Assembly (NCBI GenBank): GCA_017539385.1
Contig: JAFYHC010000021.1
Coordinates: 1-39,918, forward strand
Direction: 5' to 3'
Source: Solobacterium sp.
GTDB taxonomy: Bacteria; Bacillota_I; Bacilli_A; Erysipelotrichales; Erysipelotrichaceae
DNA length: 39,918 bases
Part shown: piece after piece, positions 16,079-24,412 of the stretch
Layout: the number at the start of each line of letters is the position of its first letter
How positions within the stretch are numbered: the first letter of the stretch is position 1
The notes under the pieces: model-generated
What the model saw: only the letters and a program-made list of their open reading frames with translations
Told to the model about the DNA's origin: nothing
The model's database searches: none
Translations under genes and position numbers: made by a program

Positions 16079-16474
16079 TTACCACTGGGGATGAATAATT
16101 GCTTTTAATTTGCGGTCATAGATATCTTTGACTGCCTGCATTTGTTCATCGGTAAGTTTGGGCATTTCTGCTGCTTTGACATTGTCCATGATCTGGGAGG
16201 CTCTGGAGGCTCCCGGGATGACAACACTGACTTCCGGATGCATGAGGACCCAGCGGATGGCAATGGCAGAGAGGTTGTCTGTGCCGAAGAGCTGCTTCAG
16301 CTCATCTACTGCTTCCAGACCAAGCTCATAGGGGACACCGGAGAAGGTTTCACCTTTGTCAAAGGATGCTCCTTCGCGGTTGTAGGAACGGTGGTCCTTT
16401 GCGCCAAATACAGTGTCTTTGGTGAATTTGCCGGTCAAGAGACCGCTGGCAAGAGGAACGCGGGCAATGATGCC
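16079..16474 (-). pseudogene. Aldo/keto reductase, C-terminal fragment
   Basis: 131 codons matching only the last ~40% of an aldo/keto reductase, normally about 320 aa. It begins GIIARVPLASGLLTGKF, the strand and loop after the last third of the barrel, and continues through AIRWVLMHPEVSVVIPGASRASQI, the NADP-binding end. The N-terminal barrel with the catalytic Asp-Tyr-Lys-His residues is missing. The fragment starts at the base after the TGA of the DUF4132 gene and is in the same frame, with no start codon or ribosome site of its own before residue 14 of the fragment. This is a recombination scar: the reductase lost its 5' end where the VWA-MoxR-DUF4132 operon now lies. The native terminator is still present. 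Confidence 0.85.
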
Positions 16475-19087
16475 TCACAGATCCAGTGTGAATTCATCCA
16501 TGGGGTCAATGTCTTCAAAGTGGGAATTCTTATAATCCATTAACTGGGCAAGGACATTATGGGCATTGGCTTCTGCGGCAAGACGAATGAATTCGGTAAT
16601 CTGCGCCAGTGTGAAGTAGTCCAGCCACTGCACAGCAGTGATATCATCCTGTTTCACACGTCCGGCAACGGTACAGCGGTCCAGATACGTTACGATGTGG
16701 TTGACCTGACGGTCGTAGGTATCGTAATGGAAATTCAGGATCTCGAATTCATCTGTGAATGAGCCGTAGAAAGGGACACTGGCGGCTGACTGCAATTTTG
16801 CTGTGCATCCTTTGAGACGGATCACGTCGAGACCATCGAGCGTGATGCCGTGTTTCTGTTTATTCATTAACAGATACATGGCAATGGGATGGCCTTCGTA
16901 GCGGTCGGAGCGGATATTTTCCGGGTTTTCTACCGGTTCCCAGACCTGTTCAAAGGGCTGTTTCAGACCGTGTGCGGTGAAGTATTTCTGCCATGATCTG
17001 GTCATCTCCTGTCCCATTTCCATGGGGTGGGCGACGACGATCGGGGCATCTGTGATGGTATATGTTGTTTCATCTGCCTGGATGGGCTGTCCATCACGCA
17101 GTATGAATGAAGCGTCATCCTGCTGCCATACGATGAGCTCTGCCATGATGCGCAATACCGGCTTTTTCAGATAGGCATTTTTCCAGTCTTCTGCTTTTCG
17201 CTCTCGTCCGGACAGGAAGTCCTGAAACAGTCTGTCATTGCGTACTTTGGCGGTCTCATGGATTCCTTGCTTCAGATCGATGATCTCGTGCCTGGTGCGT
17301 TCATAGTCGATCAGTTCTGCACCCTTCTTTGAGATATACCGGCATGGCTTTCCCCTGTCATTTGTCAGGGTGACAGTGAGGTCTTTGTTTATAGAAGCAG
17401 TATATGTCCGTCCTGCCAATGTCCATGTACGATGACCTGCTTCATCCAGTCCGAAGTCACTGATGATCTGATCACGGATGGTATCTTCATCCATATTGCG
17501 GATCTCTGCATACTTTCCCAGTGTATCCATCTTATCCGCATGGCGCATGGCGATGATCGTATCATTGAGCAGATATGCGTCTTTGACCAGGCTGACATCT
17601 GCTTTTTTCGTCTCTGCCAGTAAGACATCCAGTTCCATATCATTCGCATATGCCGCATAAGGGACATACCAGCGCGGGCTGATCCACTGTGCCCATTTCC
17701 GCAAAAGCATCATCAGGGCACCATGGTCCAGCTGTGCACAGGCAGCTTCTGCCGCAGGATCTTTCCTGTAGGCGTGTTTCTTTCCGGTGCGCGATGCATC
17801 GACACTGGCAATTTTATACTGCATTGCATATTCACCCACTGCAGCGATGACTTCCGCAAGTCCATGGAGACGGTCCAGTTCACTCCATTCCCTGGAAAGA
17901 AGATCATATGTCACGATATTCCTGCGCAGGATATCTCTGCCGATGAGGGGAAGACGGTCCGTACGTTCCATTTCCCGTACAAAGCATGGTTGCCACTGGA
18001 AGCGGTTATAGCGAATCAGCAGAAGATACTTCTGAATGTCTCTTAAACGCTGTCTGCCAAGTACCGGAGCAGCCGCAAGTCCATACCGCAGGATCAATTC
18101 CCCGCTGTCGGTGTCTCTTCGCTCTTTGAGCACAGGAAAAACACGGTCAAACAGCTCTGCCGCATTGTCTGCACCCAGATTCTGTATGAGGATATCCCGG
18201 TATGCACTTTTCTCATGGGTATTGAGAAGCAGATTGCTCAGGATATCATGATCGATCGGCATATATGATGCATACTGGTCCGAGGGCAGTGTCTTTCCTA
18301 TATAGAATTCTTTGGGAAGCTGCAGACGGGGACAGTCAACGATGGAATTGTCTTCCAGGACCGGTGCGTTTCCTTCCCAGTGTATGTGTTCCAGCTGATG
18401 ACAATGGCAAAAGGCATGTCTGCGGATCTTTGTGACAGTGGAAGGAATCGTGACATCCGTGCAGATTTCCCGTACATATATCAGTTCATTGTTTTCAATG
18501 ACCATGAGCGGACCAGCCACACATACTTCACCCTGTGCATTCCGTTCCATTTGCTTCTGCAGTGCCGGGGATGACAGATTCACCCACATGGCAGGACGTA
18601 TGCCAAAAGCGTGCCACTGCCATTCTTCGGTCACATTTCCCTCTGTATCAACACACAGGAAGAAATCCTTCCAGTTCTTGCATCTATCACGCAGCCACCA
18701 GGATATCCCATGTGTATTTGGGATATATGCTTTATAGCGCATATATTCTTCTTCACTCAGTAAGAACATATGGTCTTCGACAGCCTTACTGCCGCGTGCA
18801 CGTATATGCGTAAGAAGAATACCCTTGGATTCTTCCGGCAGGAATTCCTTCCGCCGGCAATCATTCACCAGCCAGTTACGGATATTGCTGTTATGCCAGC
18901 CTGCATCTTTATGTTCAGCGTGCGCCTTTTCCCCAATGCATTCATCACTGATTACAAGCATGCGGTTTAACAGCACATCCACTTCCAGGATCCGCCAGCG
19001 TCTGCTGTGCAGTCCAAAATATACGCAGCTGCCCGGTGCAAGCGGTTCTTTCACGGTACCGGCAAAGACATTATTCACTGATGTCAT
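16475..19087 (-). CDS. DUF6273-LRR-DUF4132 protein of the VWA-MoxR operon
   Basis: 870 aa, cytosolic. Residues about 12-185 are DUF6273 (RRWRILEVDVLLNRMLVIS, NIRNWLVN, HMFLLSEEEYMRYK, FGIRPAMWVNL). About 205-260 hold one BspA-like repeat (TIPSTVTKIRRHAFCHC). Helical middle, then the DUF4132 core at about 545-725 (WTLAGRTYTASINKDL, AHPMEMGQEMTRSWQKYF, LKQPFEQVWEPVEN) and the tail block FTLAQITEFIRLAAEA. GGAGG precedes the ATG. It is the third gene of an operon with VWA and MoxR, 22 bases after MoxR, so it is probably the client or effector partner of that AAA+/VWA pair, as in the E. coli yeh cluster. The end (FTLDL) is slightly shorter than in copy 1 (FTWDPQE) and sits at a recombination junction. 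Confidence 0.88.
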   Translation of the reverse strand: MTSVNNVFAGTVKEPLAPGSCVYFGLHSRRWRILEVDVLLNRMLVISDECIGEKAHAEHKDAGWHNSNIRNWLVNDCRRKEFLPEESKGILLTHIRARGSKAVEDHMFLLSEEEYMRYKAYIPNTHGISWWLRDRCKNWKDFFLCVDTEGNVTEEWQWHAFGIRPAMWVNLSSPALQKQMERNAQGEVCVAGPLMVIENNELIYVREICTDVTIPSTVTKIRRHAFCHCHQLEHIHWEGNAPVLEDNSIVDCPRLQLPKEFYIGKTLPSDQYASYMPIDHDILSNLLLNTHEKSAYRDILIQNLGADNAAELFDRVFPVLKERRDTDSGELILRYGLAAAPVLGRQRLRDIQKYLLLIRYNRFQWQPCFVREMERTDRLPLIGRDILRRNIVTYDLLSREWSELDRLHGLAEVIAAVGEYAMQYKIASVDASRTGKKHAYRKDPAAEAACAQLDHGALMMLLRKWAQWISPRWYVPYAAYANDMELDVLLAETKKADVSLVKDAYLLNDTIIAMRHADKMDTLGKYAEIRNMDEDTIRDQIISDFGLDEAGHRTWTLAGRTYTASINKDLTVTLTNDRGKPCRYISKKGAELIDYERTRHEIIDLKQGIHETAKVRNDRLFQDFLSGRERKAEDWKNAYLKKPVLRIMAELIVWQQDDASFILRDGQPIQADETTYTITDAPIVVAHPMEMGQEMTRSWQKYFTAHGLKQPFEQVWEPVENPENIRSDRYEGHPIAMYLLMNKQKHGITLDGLDVIRLKGCTAKLQSAASVPFYGSFTDEFEILNFHYDTYDRQVNHIVTYLDRCTVAGRVKQDDITAVQWLDYFTLAQITEFIRLAAEANAHNVLAQLMDYKNSHFEDIDPMDEFTLDL

Positions 19088-19109
19088 TCTTCCTCCATGT
19101 AATACTGCA

Positions 19110-20660
19110 TCAGCTCAATGCTCCGCCAGGGGAAGAAATACCTCCGTCTTCCCCATCGTCATCATCTTCCAGACTTTCCAGTTCCTGCAGGATCTGCTGC
19201 TGTCTGTCGTAGAAAAGCAGTTCTTTGTTATGGCGGAAATAGGCATCACAGCCATAGCGGCTGATAAACTGTGCCGTGTAGTAATTGACCGTCAGTTCGG
19301 TTACGAAGATCACCATCTCCTGCCCGTTGCGGACTGTCTTTTCACAGAAGACAAACGCATTGTCCATGCCTTTTCTGCATGTATCTGCCATCTCACGCAG
19401 GTTCTGCGTACGTGCATCAAACATGTTTTTGATACATGTGAATGCCTCCTGGAAGTCAGTATATTTTTCTTTCCGCACGGTCTTCTGCATCTCATCGAGT
19501 GCCTGTATGACTTCGTGCAGGATGGCCTGCTGGTCATTGGACAGTGATTTGGAGATCTTTCCCTTCTGCAGTCTGTCACGGTGTGCAGCGATCTGTTTTC
19601 CCAGTGCATCTGCCGCATCACCGGATGCCTTCTTGACCTCTTTTAAAGCCGTCAGAAGCTCTCTTTGTGTGTTCTCCGATAAATATACCTGACGGCACAG
19701 ATCACCGATCCTGTCGATGATCAGGCCTACTACAGCCAGTCTCTCATCAAACTTCGCACCCATGGCACGCTGTACAATTTCCTCAGACGGTCTGCCGTCC
19801 AGGATATCCTGGATCTGATAGTCGGACTTATACTTTACAAACAGGTCATAATATACCGCAAAGTCCTTTGCGATCTTCCGGTTGCGCAGATACTGGATGA
19901 TCAGGCTTTCTTTCACCGGAATATTGTTCTGTTCATACAGATGGATCATATCCGAGAGATCCGACCATCCTCTTGCCGTAATATAGGTCTTTCCTTCAAT
20001 TGTTGTCTCGATCTTATAGAAGTTATCCCTCTTCAGATCCAGATATGACACAATCGAAGGATGAATTCCCTTCTGGTATGCATATTCTTTCCAGACTTCA
20101 TAATCCGGTTCAATATCAACTCTTTTTAATCTGTCCCATGTAACGATGTCATACTCATGTACGGAATTGTTGTACTCCGGCGGATTGCCTGCTGTGACGA
20201 CGATCCATCCCTCGGGCACTCTGTGCTTTCCGAAGATCTTATACTGCAGGAATTGAAGCATGGCCGGTGCCAGTGTTTCCGATACACAGTTGATCTCATC
20301 CAGAAACAGGATGCCTTCTTTTACACCGGTCTCTTCCATCATGTCGTATACCGATGCAATGATCTCACTCATGGTATATTCCGATACACTGTATTCTTTC
20401 CCGCCATAGGTCTTCTTTTCAATAAACGGCAGACCAAGCGCACTCTGTCTGGTGTGATGCGTCATGGAATACGATACAAGACCCACACCCAGTTCTGAAG
20501 CAACCTGTTCCATGACAGCTGTCTTTCCGATACCCGGAGGACCCATCAGAAACAATGGTCTTTGCCTCTCCAGCGGAATCACATATTCCCCATACCGGTT
20601 CTTGGTAAAGTATGCACGCATTGCATTGCGGATCTCTTCTTTTGCTTCTTTGATATTCAT
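19110..20660 (-). CDS. MoxR-family AAA+ ATPase
   Basis: 516 aa, cytosolic. MoxR proteins are hexameric AAA+ ATPases that remodel partner proteins together with a VWA protein. Walker A GPPGIGKT (about residues 39-46), Walker B ILFLDEIN (about 116-123), sensor-1 region VVTAGNPPE (about 155) and the VTWDRLKRVDIEP segment are all present, so it should hydrolyse ATP. The C-terminal ~230 residues form a long helical extension (about 320-430) ending in an acidic tail (LEDDDDGEDGG), larger than the roughly 380-aa YehL type. AAGGAGG precedes the ATG. Middle gene of the operon; the VWA gene ends 12 bases upstream and the DUF4132 gene follows by 22. Confidence 0.93.
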   Translation of the reverse strand: MNIKEAKEEIRNAMRAYFTKNRYGEYVIPLERQRPLFLMGPPGIGKTAVMEQVASELGVGLVSYSMTHHTRQSALGLPFIEKKTYGGKEYSVSEYTMSEIIASVYDMMEETGVKEGILFLDEINCVSETLAPAMLQFLQYKIFGKHRVPEGWIVVTAGNPPEYNNSVHEYDIVTWDRLKRVDIEPDYEVWKEYAYQKGIHPSIVSYLDLKRDNFYKIETTIEGKTYITARGWSDLSDMIHLYEQNNIPVKESLIIQYLRNRKIAKDFAVYYDLFVKYKSDYQIQDILDGRPSEEIVQRAMGAKFDERLAVVGLIIDRIGDLCRQVYLSENTQRELLTALKEVKKASGDAADALGKQIAAHRDRLQKGKISKSLSNDQQAILHEVIQALDEMQKTVRKEKYTDFQEAFTCIKNMFDARTQNLREMADTCRKGMDNAFVFCEKTVRNGQEMVIFVTELTVNYYTAQFISRYGCDAYFRHNKELLFYDRQQQILQELESLEDDDDGEDGGISSPGGALS

Positions 20661-20672
20661 CCTGTATCCTCC

Positions 20673-22085
20673 TTATTCCAGTTCATTCATCTGCAGTATC
20701 AGTTTGATTGCCCATGACGGCACATCGTAGTTATTTTTTCCGTCATCGATGAATACAAATGCTGTATCATATGCCGGCGGTATTTCCGGGAAATCTCCCC
20801 ATCCGTCGGTGAAGTAGATCATTCCCTTCAGATTTTCGAATTCTCCCTGTTCGATCAATGTATCGACATAGCGGAATACCGGGCGGAAGTCCGTCCCTCC
20901 CAGGCCCCGTATTTTCATGTTTTTGAGATACGCATCGAATTCTTCCTGACTGGTGATCTTTGCGTCTTCCTGTATCCTTGCATCGCATTGGATGATATGC
21001 AGGTTGATCCTGGAGAAGAAACTCTCTGTGGTTTTAAGTATGTTATATGTCTTCTGTATGAATCGCTGCACCAGTTCACCGGACGTTGATCCGGATGTAT
21101 CAATGGCAATGACAAAGTCTTTGACCCGGGTCACTTCCTTGTATTCCAATGGCTCAACTAACGGCACATTCTTGTACAATTGCAGTCCATAGGTATAGAA
21201 GATATAGTCAAACTCATCCATATCTACTTTCATGACTTCCCCGCGCACCGCAAACCTTCGCAGGAAATCCTCGTAATTAAAGGTTTCCCGGTTTACTTCC
21301 CGCAGATTCTGCATGAGACTTCCGGCCTGGTTTCCCTTTGTTTTGGAGAATGTTTCGAGGTCCATCTCCATATGTTCTGCAATACTCTGCCAGTCTTCTT
21401 CCAGCTCTGACTGCGACATCTCCGTGATACCGTTGTCACCATCGCCGGCACCGTCACCGCTGCTTTCACCGCTGTCACCGTTTCCGTCAGAGCCGTTCCC
21501 CAGTGCCAGCTCTTTTTCCTGGGGATCCATGTACCACAGGATATGGTTATCTGCGTAAAACAGCTTTCTCATTTCCTCTGTCTTTTCCTCAGACAGTCCT
21601 TCTTTCACATAATGCAGATAGATCCTGTCTGCTGTGATCACCGGCAGTGCATCATTGAGTGCATTGAATACCTGTTCCTGCTGTATTGCACGCTTTGCAT
21701 CTGCGGAGCGCAGACCAAGATCATGGATCGTCTTTTCCACCGCGATATCACATGCCAGATCCCATAAGTCCCACTGTTTCATATCATGCAGAAACATATG
21801 TTTATAGACGCAATGAAATACCACATGCAGGTAATCCCGCACCGATGCTTCTTTTTCTTCCCGGAATACCTGCAGGATGTACGCAGGATCATAGACCATA
21901 TGCGCACCGTCTGTTGAAAGCCGGATCTCTGTGTTTTCCACATACCGCAGACGGCTCAATGCCATATCCATGAAGCGCAGATTTACCAGCAATGTATTCC
22001 GGTCCAGATTTAGTACTTCTTCTGCCAGTTTTGACAGTTTATTCTTACGTTCACTCATAGTCTGTCTCATATGTCTTTTATGCAT
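20673..22085 (-). CDS. VWA-domain protein with DUF2201-like N-terminal domain
   Basis: 470 aa, cytosolic. The N-terminal part (about 10-170) resembles DUF2201, a zincin-like domain; HVVFHCVYKHMFLH (about 88-101) keeps a metallopeptidase-like H...H pattern but lacks a clear HExxH, so catalysis is doubtful. A Gly/Ser/Asp/Glu linker spans about 200-240. The C-terminal VWA domain (about 320-470) has a complete MIDAS: DTSGS, the threonine in GGTDFRPVF, and the aspartate in YFTDGWGDFP. Such proteins pair with MoxR ATPases as adaptor and substrate-recognition subunits. First gene of the operon. The start is uncertain because no strong ribosome site precedes the ATG at 22085; an internal ATG ten codons later (MSERK) is an alternative. 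Confidence 0.88.
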   Translation of the reverse strand: MHKRHMRQTMSERKNKLSKLAEEVLNLDRNTLLVNLRFMDMALSRLRYVENTEIRLSTDGAHMVYDPAYILQVFREEKEASVRDYLHVVFHCVYKHMFLHDMKQWDLWDLACDIAVEKTIHDLGLRSADAKRAIQQEQVFNALNDALPVITADRIYLHYVKEGLSEEKTEEMRKLFYADNHILWYMDPQEKELALGNGSDGNGDSGESSGDGAGDGDNGITEMSQSELEEDWQSIAEHMEMDLETFSKTKGNQAGSLMQNLREVNRETFNYEDFLRRFAVRGEVMKVDMDEFDYIFYTYGLQLYKNVPLVEPLEYKEVTRVKDFVIAIDTSGSTSGELVQRFIQKTYNILKTTESFFSRINLHIIQCDARIQEDAKITSQEEFDAYLKNMKIRGLGGTDFRPVFRYVDTLIEQGEFENLKGMIYFTDGWGDFPEIPPAYDTAFVFIDDGKNNYDVPSWAIKLILQMNELE

Positions 22086-22090
22086 TATAG

Positions 22091-22112
22091 TTTCGGAATA
22101 AATCGTCCGAAA
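22091..22112. promoter_or_regulatory. Inverted repeat just upstream of the VWA operon
   Basis: TTTCGGA-N8-TCCGAAA (22091-22097 and 22106-22112), perfect 7-bp arms, five bases from the proposed start codon. It could be an operator or a 5'-leader hairpin that masks translation initiation. Confidence 0.5.
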
Positions 22113-22163
22113 TACAGGGGGACATGTCTGTTATCAGTATATCATTGCATGCGTGTGTCCCAC

Positions 22164-22195
22164 GAAAAAACGCAAAACCACAATTGTTTTGCGTT
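22164..22195 (-). terminator. Terminator of the methyltransferase / ATC hydrolase operon
   Basis: Perfect 10-bp stem AACGCAAAAC / GTTTTGCGTT (22169-22178 and 22186-22195) with a 7-base loop. On the minus strand a T run follows. It begins two bases after the stop at 22198, separating this operon from the VWA operon. Confidence 0.85.
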
Positions 22196-22197
22196 AC

Positions 22198-22794
22198 TCA
22201 TCTGTAGCGGATCAGGAAGTCACAGCAGTCATCTCCCCGTCCCAGTGTTTTTGTACGTCCCCAGTATAACCGGGGATGCATATTCCCGTATCCTGCATCA
22301 TCCCCGTCGCAGAAGACATGTGTGAGTTCTTCGCAGCCATAGCGCCGGCATGCCTCATGGTAGGGACAGCGCACCATGTTAAAGCGTGCTTCATTGCCAT
22401 GACTTTGGAGGAATTCATATACAAAGCCTGCATTTGTTCCAAACATCTTCTCTGCGATCTTCATGAAGAATTTGGGCATCCTGGATGCCATGCCGGGAAG
22501 ACGTGCCATGCGCTGCACATGCGGTTCCATGACCCTGGCAATACGCTGGAAGTATTCCCCGATATACCCGTCTGCTTTCTTTGGATCGATGCCGTCATCG
22601 ATCATTGCCTGATACAGTGCAATACATGGATAGATGCGGCTGTATGTATGTGCCCGCAATGCTCTGGAATCTCCTGCATTTTCCGTACACAGTGCTTCAT
22701 AGCGCTTCTGTGCACGCTCCCTGATGCGGAGTGCCTGCCCTTTGCCGGTTTCTTCTTCCATGATCGCACATACACTGCGGATCACACGGTTCAT
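22198..22794 (-). CDS. L-2-amino-thiazoline-4-carboxylic acid hydrolase family protein
   Basis: 198 aa from the ATG at 22794, which follows AGGAAGG with good spacing; a longer in-frame start would overlap the methyltransferase. The N-terminal half is helical. The C-terminal half carries the family hallmarks: VRCPYHEACRRYGCEELTHVFC-type cysteines, the CDGDD motif, and a closing RTKTLGRGDDCCDF. Named members open the thiazoline ring of L-ATC on the way to cysteine, but most Bacillota homologues are uncharacterised, so the substrate here is unknown. It starts three bases after the methyltransferase stop, so the two are co-translated. Confidence 0.8.
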   Translation of the reverse strand: MNRVIRSVCAIMEEETGKGQALRIRERAQKRYEALCTENAGDSRALRAHTYSRIYPCIALYQAMIDDGIDPKKADGYIGEYFQRIARVMEPHVQRMARLPGMASRMPKFFMKIAEKMFGTNAGFVYEFLQSHGNEARFNMVRCPYHEACRRYGCEELTHVFCDGDDAGYGNMHPRLYWGRTKTLGRGDDCCDFLIRYR

Positions 22795-22796
22795 GT

Positions 22797-23423
22797 TCAG
22801 GCCTTCCTTGCAGTCACTGTGATCCATGGCTTTGACGGATGGCGGTCACTCTGCACCTGTGCAAAACCGGCTGAATGCAGTGCGGCTGTGATCTCTTCCA
22901 CGGTATAGCAGTGCATGCCGTCGATGATCTCTTCAAACTTTTTCCCGACCGCATCCACACCGTCGGATTCATTGCATATGAGGAAGACACCACCCTGCTT
23001 CAGGATCTTCGCTGCCTGTGCAAAGCATGTCTCAAGCCCCGGCCAGAAGTAGATTGTTTCAAACGCCGTCGCAAGATCATACGATTCTTCCGGCAGCGAG
23101 AGATCCGATACATCCCCCTGCAGGATCTCGCATCTGCCTTCCCGGATACTTTTCTGATTGTGTTTTCTGGACTTTTCCACTGACAATGCGGAATAATCCA
23201 CTCCTGTCACATGTGCTCTGGGATACTTCTTCAGCAGTATTCCAACATTGCGTCCGCCGCCGCATCCCAGATCCGCTGCCTTTTCCACATGCATGGCGGA
23301 AAAGTGCGAAAAACCCCAGTCCGCCAGTTTTGCATGTCCGCCATTCATTCCCAATAACATCATCTTTCCCAGAAACCCGGTCGGTTTTCTGGTCTGATTT
23401 ACATACTTGCGAAACAGTCCCAT
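22797..23423 (-). CDS. Class I SAM-dependent methyltransferase
   Basis: 208 aa from the ATG at 23423, five bases after AAGGAG; the upstream ATG at 23450 has no ribosome site. Rossmann-type methyltransferase: motif I ADLGCGGGRN (about residues 50-59), motif II TGVDYSALSVEKS, the acidic residue in EILQGDVSDLSLPEESYD, and a post-motif HSAGF near the C-terminus. Substrate unknown. First gene of an operon with the ATC hydrolase family protein, which suggests action on a common small thiol or amino-acid-derived compound (inference). The promoter carries a strong inverted repeat, so the pair is probably inducible. Confidence 0.85.
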   Translation of the reverse strand: MGLFRKYVNQTRKPTGFLGKMMLLGMNGGHAKLADWGFSHFSAMHVEKAADLGCGGGRNVGILLKKYPRAHVTGVDYSALSVEKSRKHNQKSIREGRCEILQGDVSDLSLPEESYDLATAFETIYFWPGLETCFAQAAKILKQGGVFLICNESDGVDAVGKKFEEIIDGMHCYTVEEITAALHSAGFAQVQSDRHPSKPWITVTARKA

Positions 23424-23438
23424 ATACGCTCCTTTATT

Positions 23439-23484
23439 GTTAGTTATCACTAACTATTGTAGTGATTGTATGTACTGTTTTCAA
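23439..23484 (-). promoter_or_regulatory. Promoter and operator of the methyltransferase operon
   Basis: Minus strand TTGAAA (23479-23484), 17 bases, TACAAT (23456-23461): a near-consensus promoter. Directly downstream lies the perfect inverted repeat GTTAGT-TATC-ACTAAC (23439-23454), placed over the likely start of transcription, as expected for a repressor site. Confidence 0.7.
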
Positions 23485-23546
23485 TATCCTCCTGCCTCTG
23501 TGATCTGTCATCTGTGCTATCATATTTTTAAGGAGCACATAAAAAC

Positions 23547-24269
23547 ATGACCGAAACATATACAGTTGGTAATACCGTATTGATCATCGTCAGTATTATC
23601 ACGGCACTTATATTTCTGTACAGTATTTCTTCGGGATGGCTGAATGGCGGAAAAAGGAACCTTTCCGACATTATCCGGACTCTCCTGCAGATCTCTATCA
23701 CATTGTACTGCACATACTATCTGACAACGCATTACAGCCTGTACAACGAACAGAATTTCTATAACTATATTACCAGCAACGGTGCTGCCTCCTATTCCGC
23801 ACACGATGTAAATGCGCTTCGCTTCCTGCGCTGCGGGTATATCTGGTTCTTTGTGTCCATGATCGCTGTGGAACTGGTCTTTGCCATCGTCTTCCACTTC
23901 ATCCGCAAACACCAGAAAAAAGAAGACCGGAAGCACCTGAGCACGCCCGACCGTGTGCTTGGCGCAGTACTAGAGGGAATGATATGCATGATGTGGCTGA
24001 CTCTGCCGGCACCGGCAATCATCAGTACGGAGAAGATCGGTCTCTTATCCAATGGTACGGATCTTATAAATAAGACCCTGCTCACGATTCCCGTAAATTA
24101 TATTGCAAAGCCAATTGTACAGACGGTCGCCAAGGATTCCCCTGCTGCGAGGATCTTCGACGATGGTCTTGAGGTACTGGCAACCGGTCTTTCTGATCTG
24201 GAAACATGGATGGGTGAACACGCTGACTCTGTTGTCGAAATCATGGACCTGACCAAACTGCATCAGTAA
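23547..24269 (+). CDS. CvpA-like integral membrane protein
   Basis: 240 aa. Four hydrophobic segments: about residues 9-27, 42-62, 97-120 and 143-163. The segment PDRVLGAVLEGMICMMWLTLP resembles the 'R..Gal.G...g' helix of the CvpA (colicin V production) family, followed by an amphipathic C-terminal region (IAKPIVQTVAKDSPAARIFDDGLEVL). AAGGAG lies 11 bases before the ATG. Single gene, divergent from the methyltransferase operon and closed by a terminator. CvpA assignment is tentative. Confidence 0.65.
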   Translation: MTETYTVGNTVLIIVSIITALIFLYSISSGWLNGGKRNLSDIIRTLLQISITLYCTYYLTTHYSLYNEQNFYNYITSNGAASYSAHDVNALRFLRCGYIWFFVSMIAVELVFAIVFHFIRKHQKKEDRKHLSTPDRVLGAVLEGMICMMWLTLPAPAIISTEKIGLLSNGTDLINKTLLTIPVNYIAKPIVQTVAKDSPAARIFDDGLEVLATGLSDLETWMGEHADSVVEIMDLTKLHQ

Positions 24270-24283
24270 GCCTGTTATCAAAC

Positions 24284-24314
24284 GAAGGAACTTGTACAGC
24301 TCCTTCTTTTTTTT
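24284..24314 (+). terminator. Terminator of the CvpA-like gene
   Basis: GAAGGA / TCCTTC stem (24284-24289 and 24301-24306) followed by eight T residues. Confidence 0.8.
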
Positions 24315-24329
24315 ATACCGTTTTACGTT

Positions 24330-24373
24330 TTCAGTTATTGTTCACTTTCTCATCATCGTGTCTTTAGAATGCT
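24330..24373 (+). promoter_or_regulatory. Four-fold 11-bp direct repeat upstream of the GT2-GtrA operon
   Basis: TTCAG (24330), TTCAC (24341), ATCAT (24352) and TTTAG (24363) recur at exactly 11-bp steps. The same set in the same order occurs at 29050-29093. Eleven-base direct repeats of TTCAC/TGTCA-like units are the hallmark of OmpR-type response regulator sites such as PhoB/PhoP Pho boxes. Confidence 0.55.
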
Positions 24374-24412
24374 CTGGCATTTTGTTAGTACACAGGAAAA
24401 GGAGGTGAAACC

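Noticed and set aside
18825-19547. 240-codon open frame on the plus strand
   Set aside because: Spans the junction of the DUF4132 and MoxR genes on the other strand; no domain or ribosome site.
20673-22085. Active zinc metallopeptidase in the VWA protein
   Set aside because: The N-terminal domain has an H...H pattern but no HExxH, so I do not claim peptidase activity.
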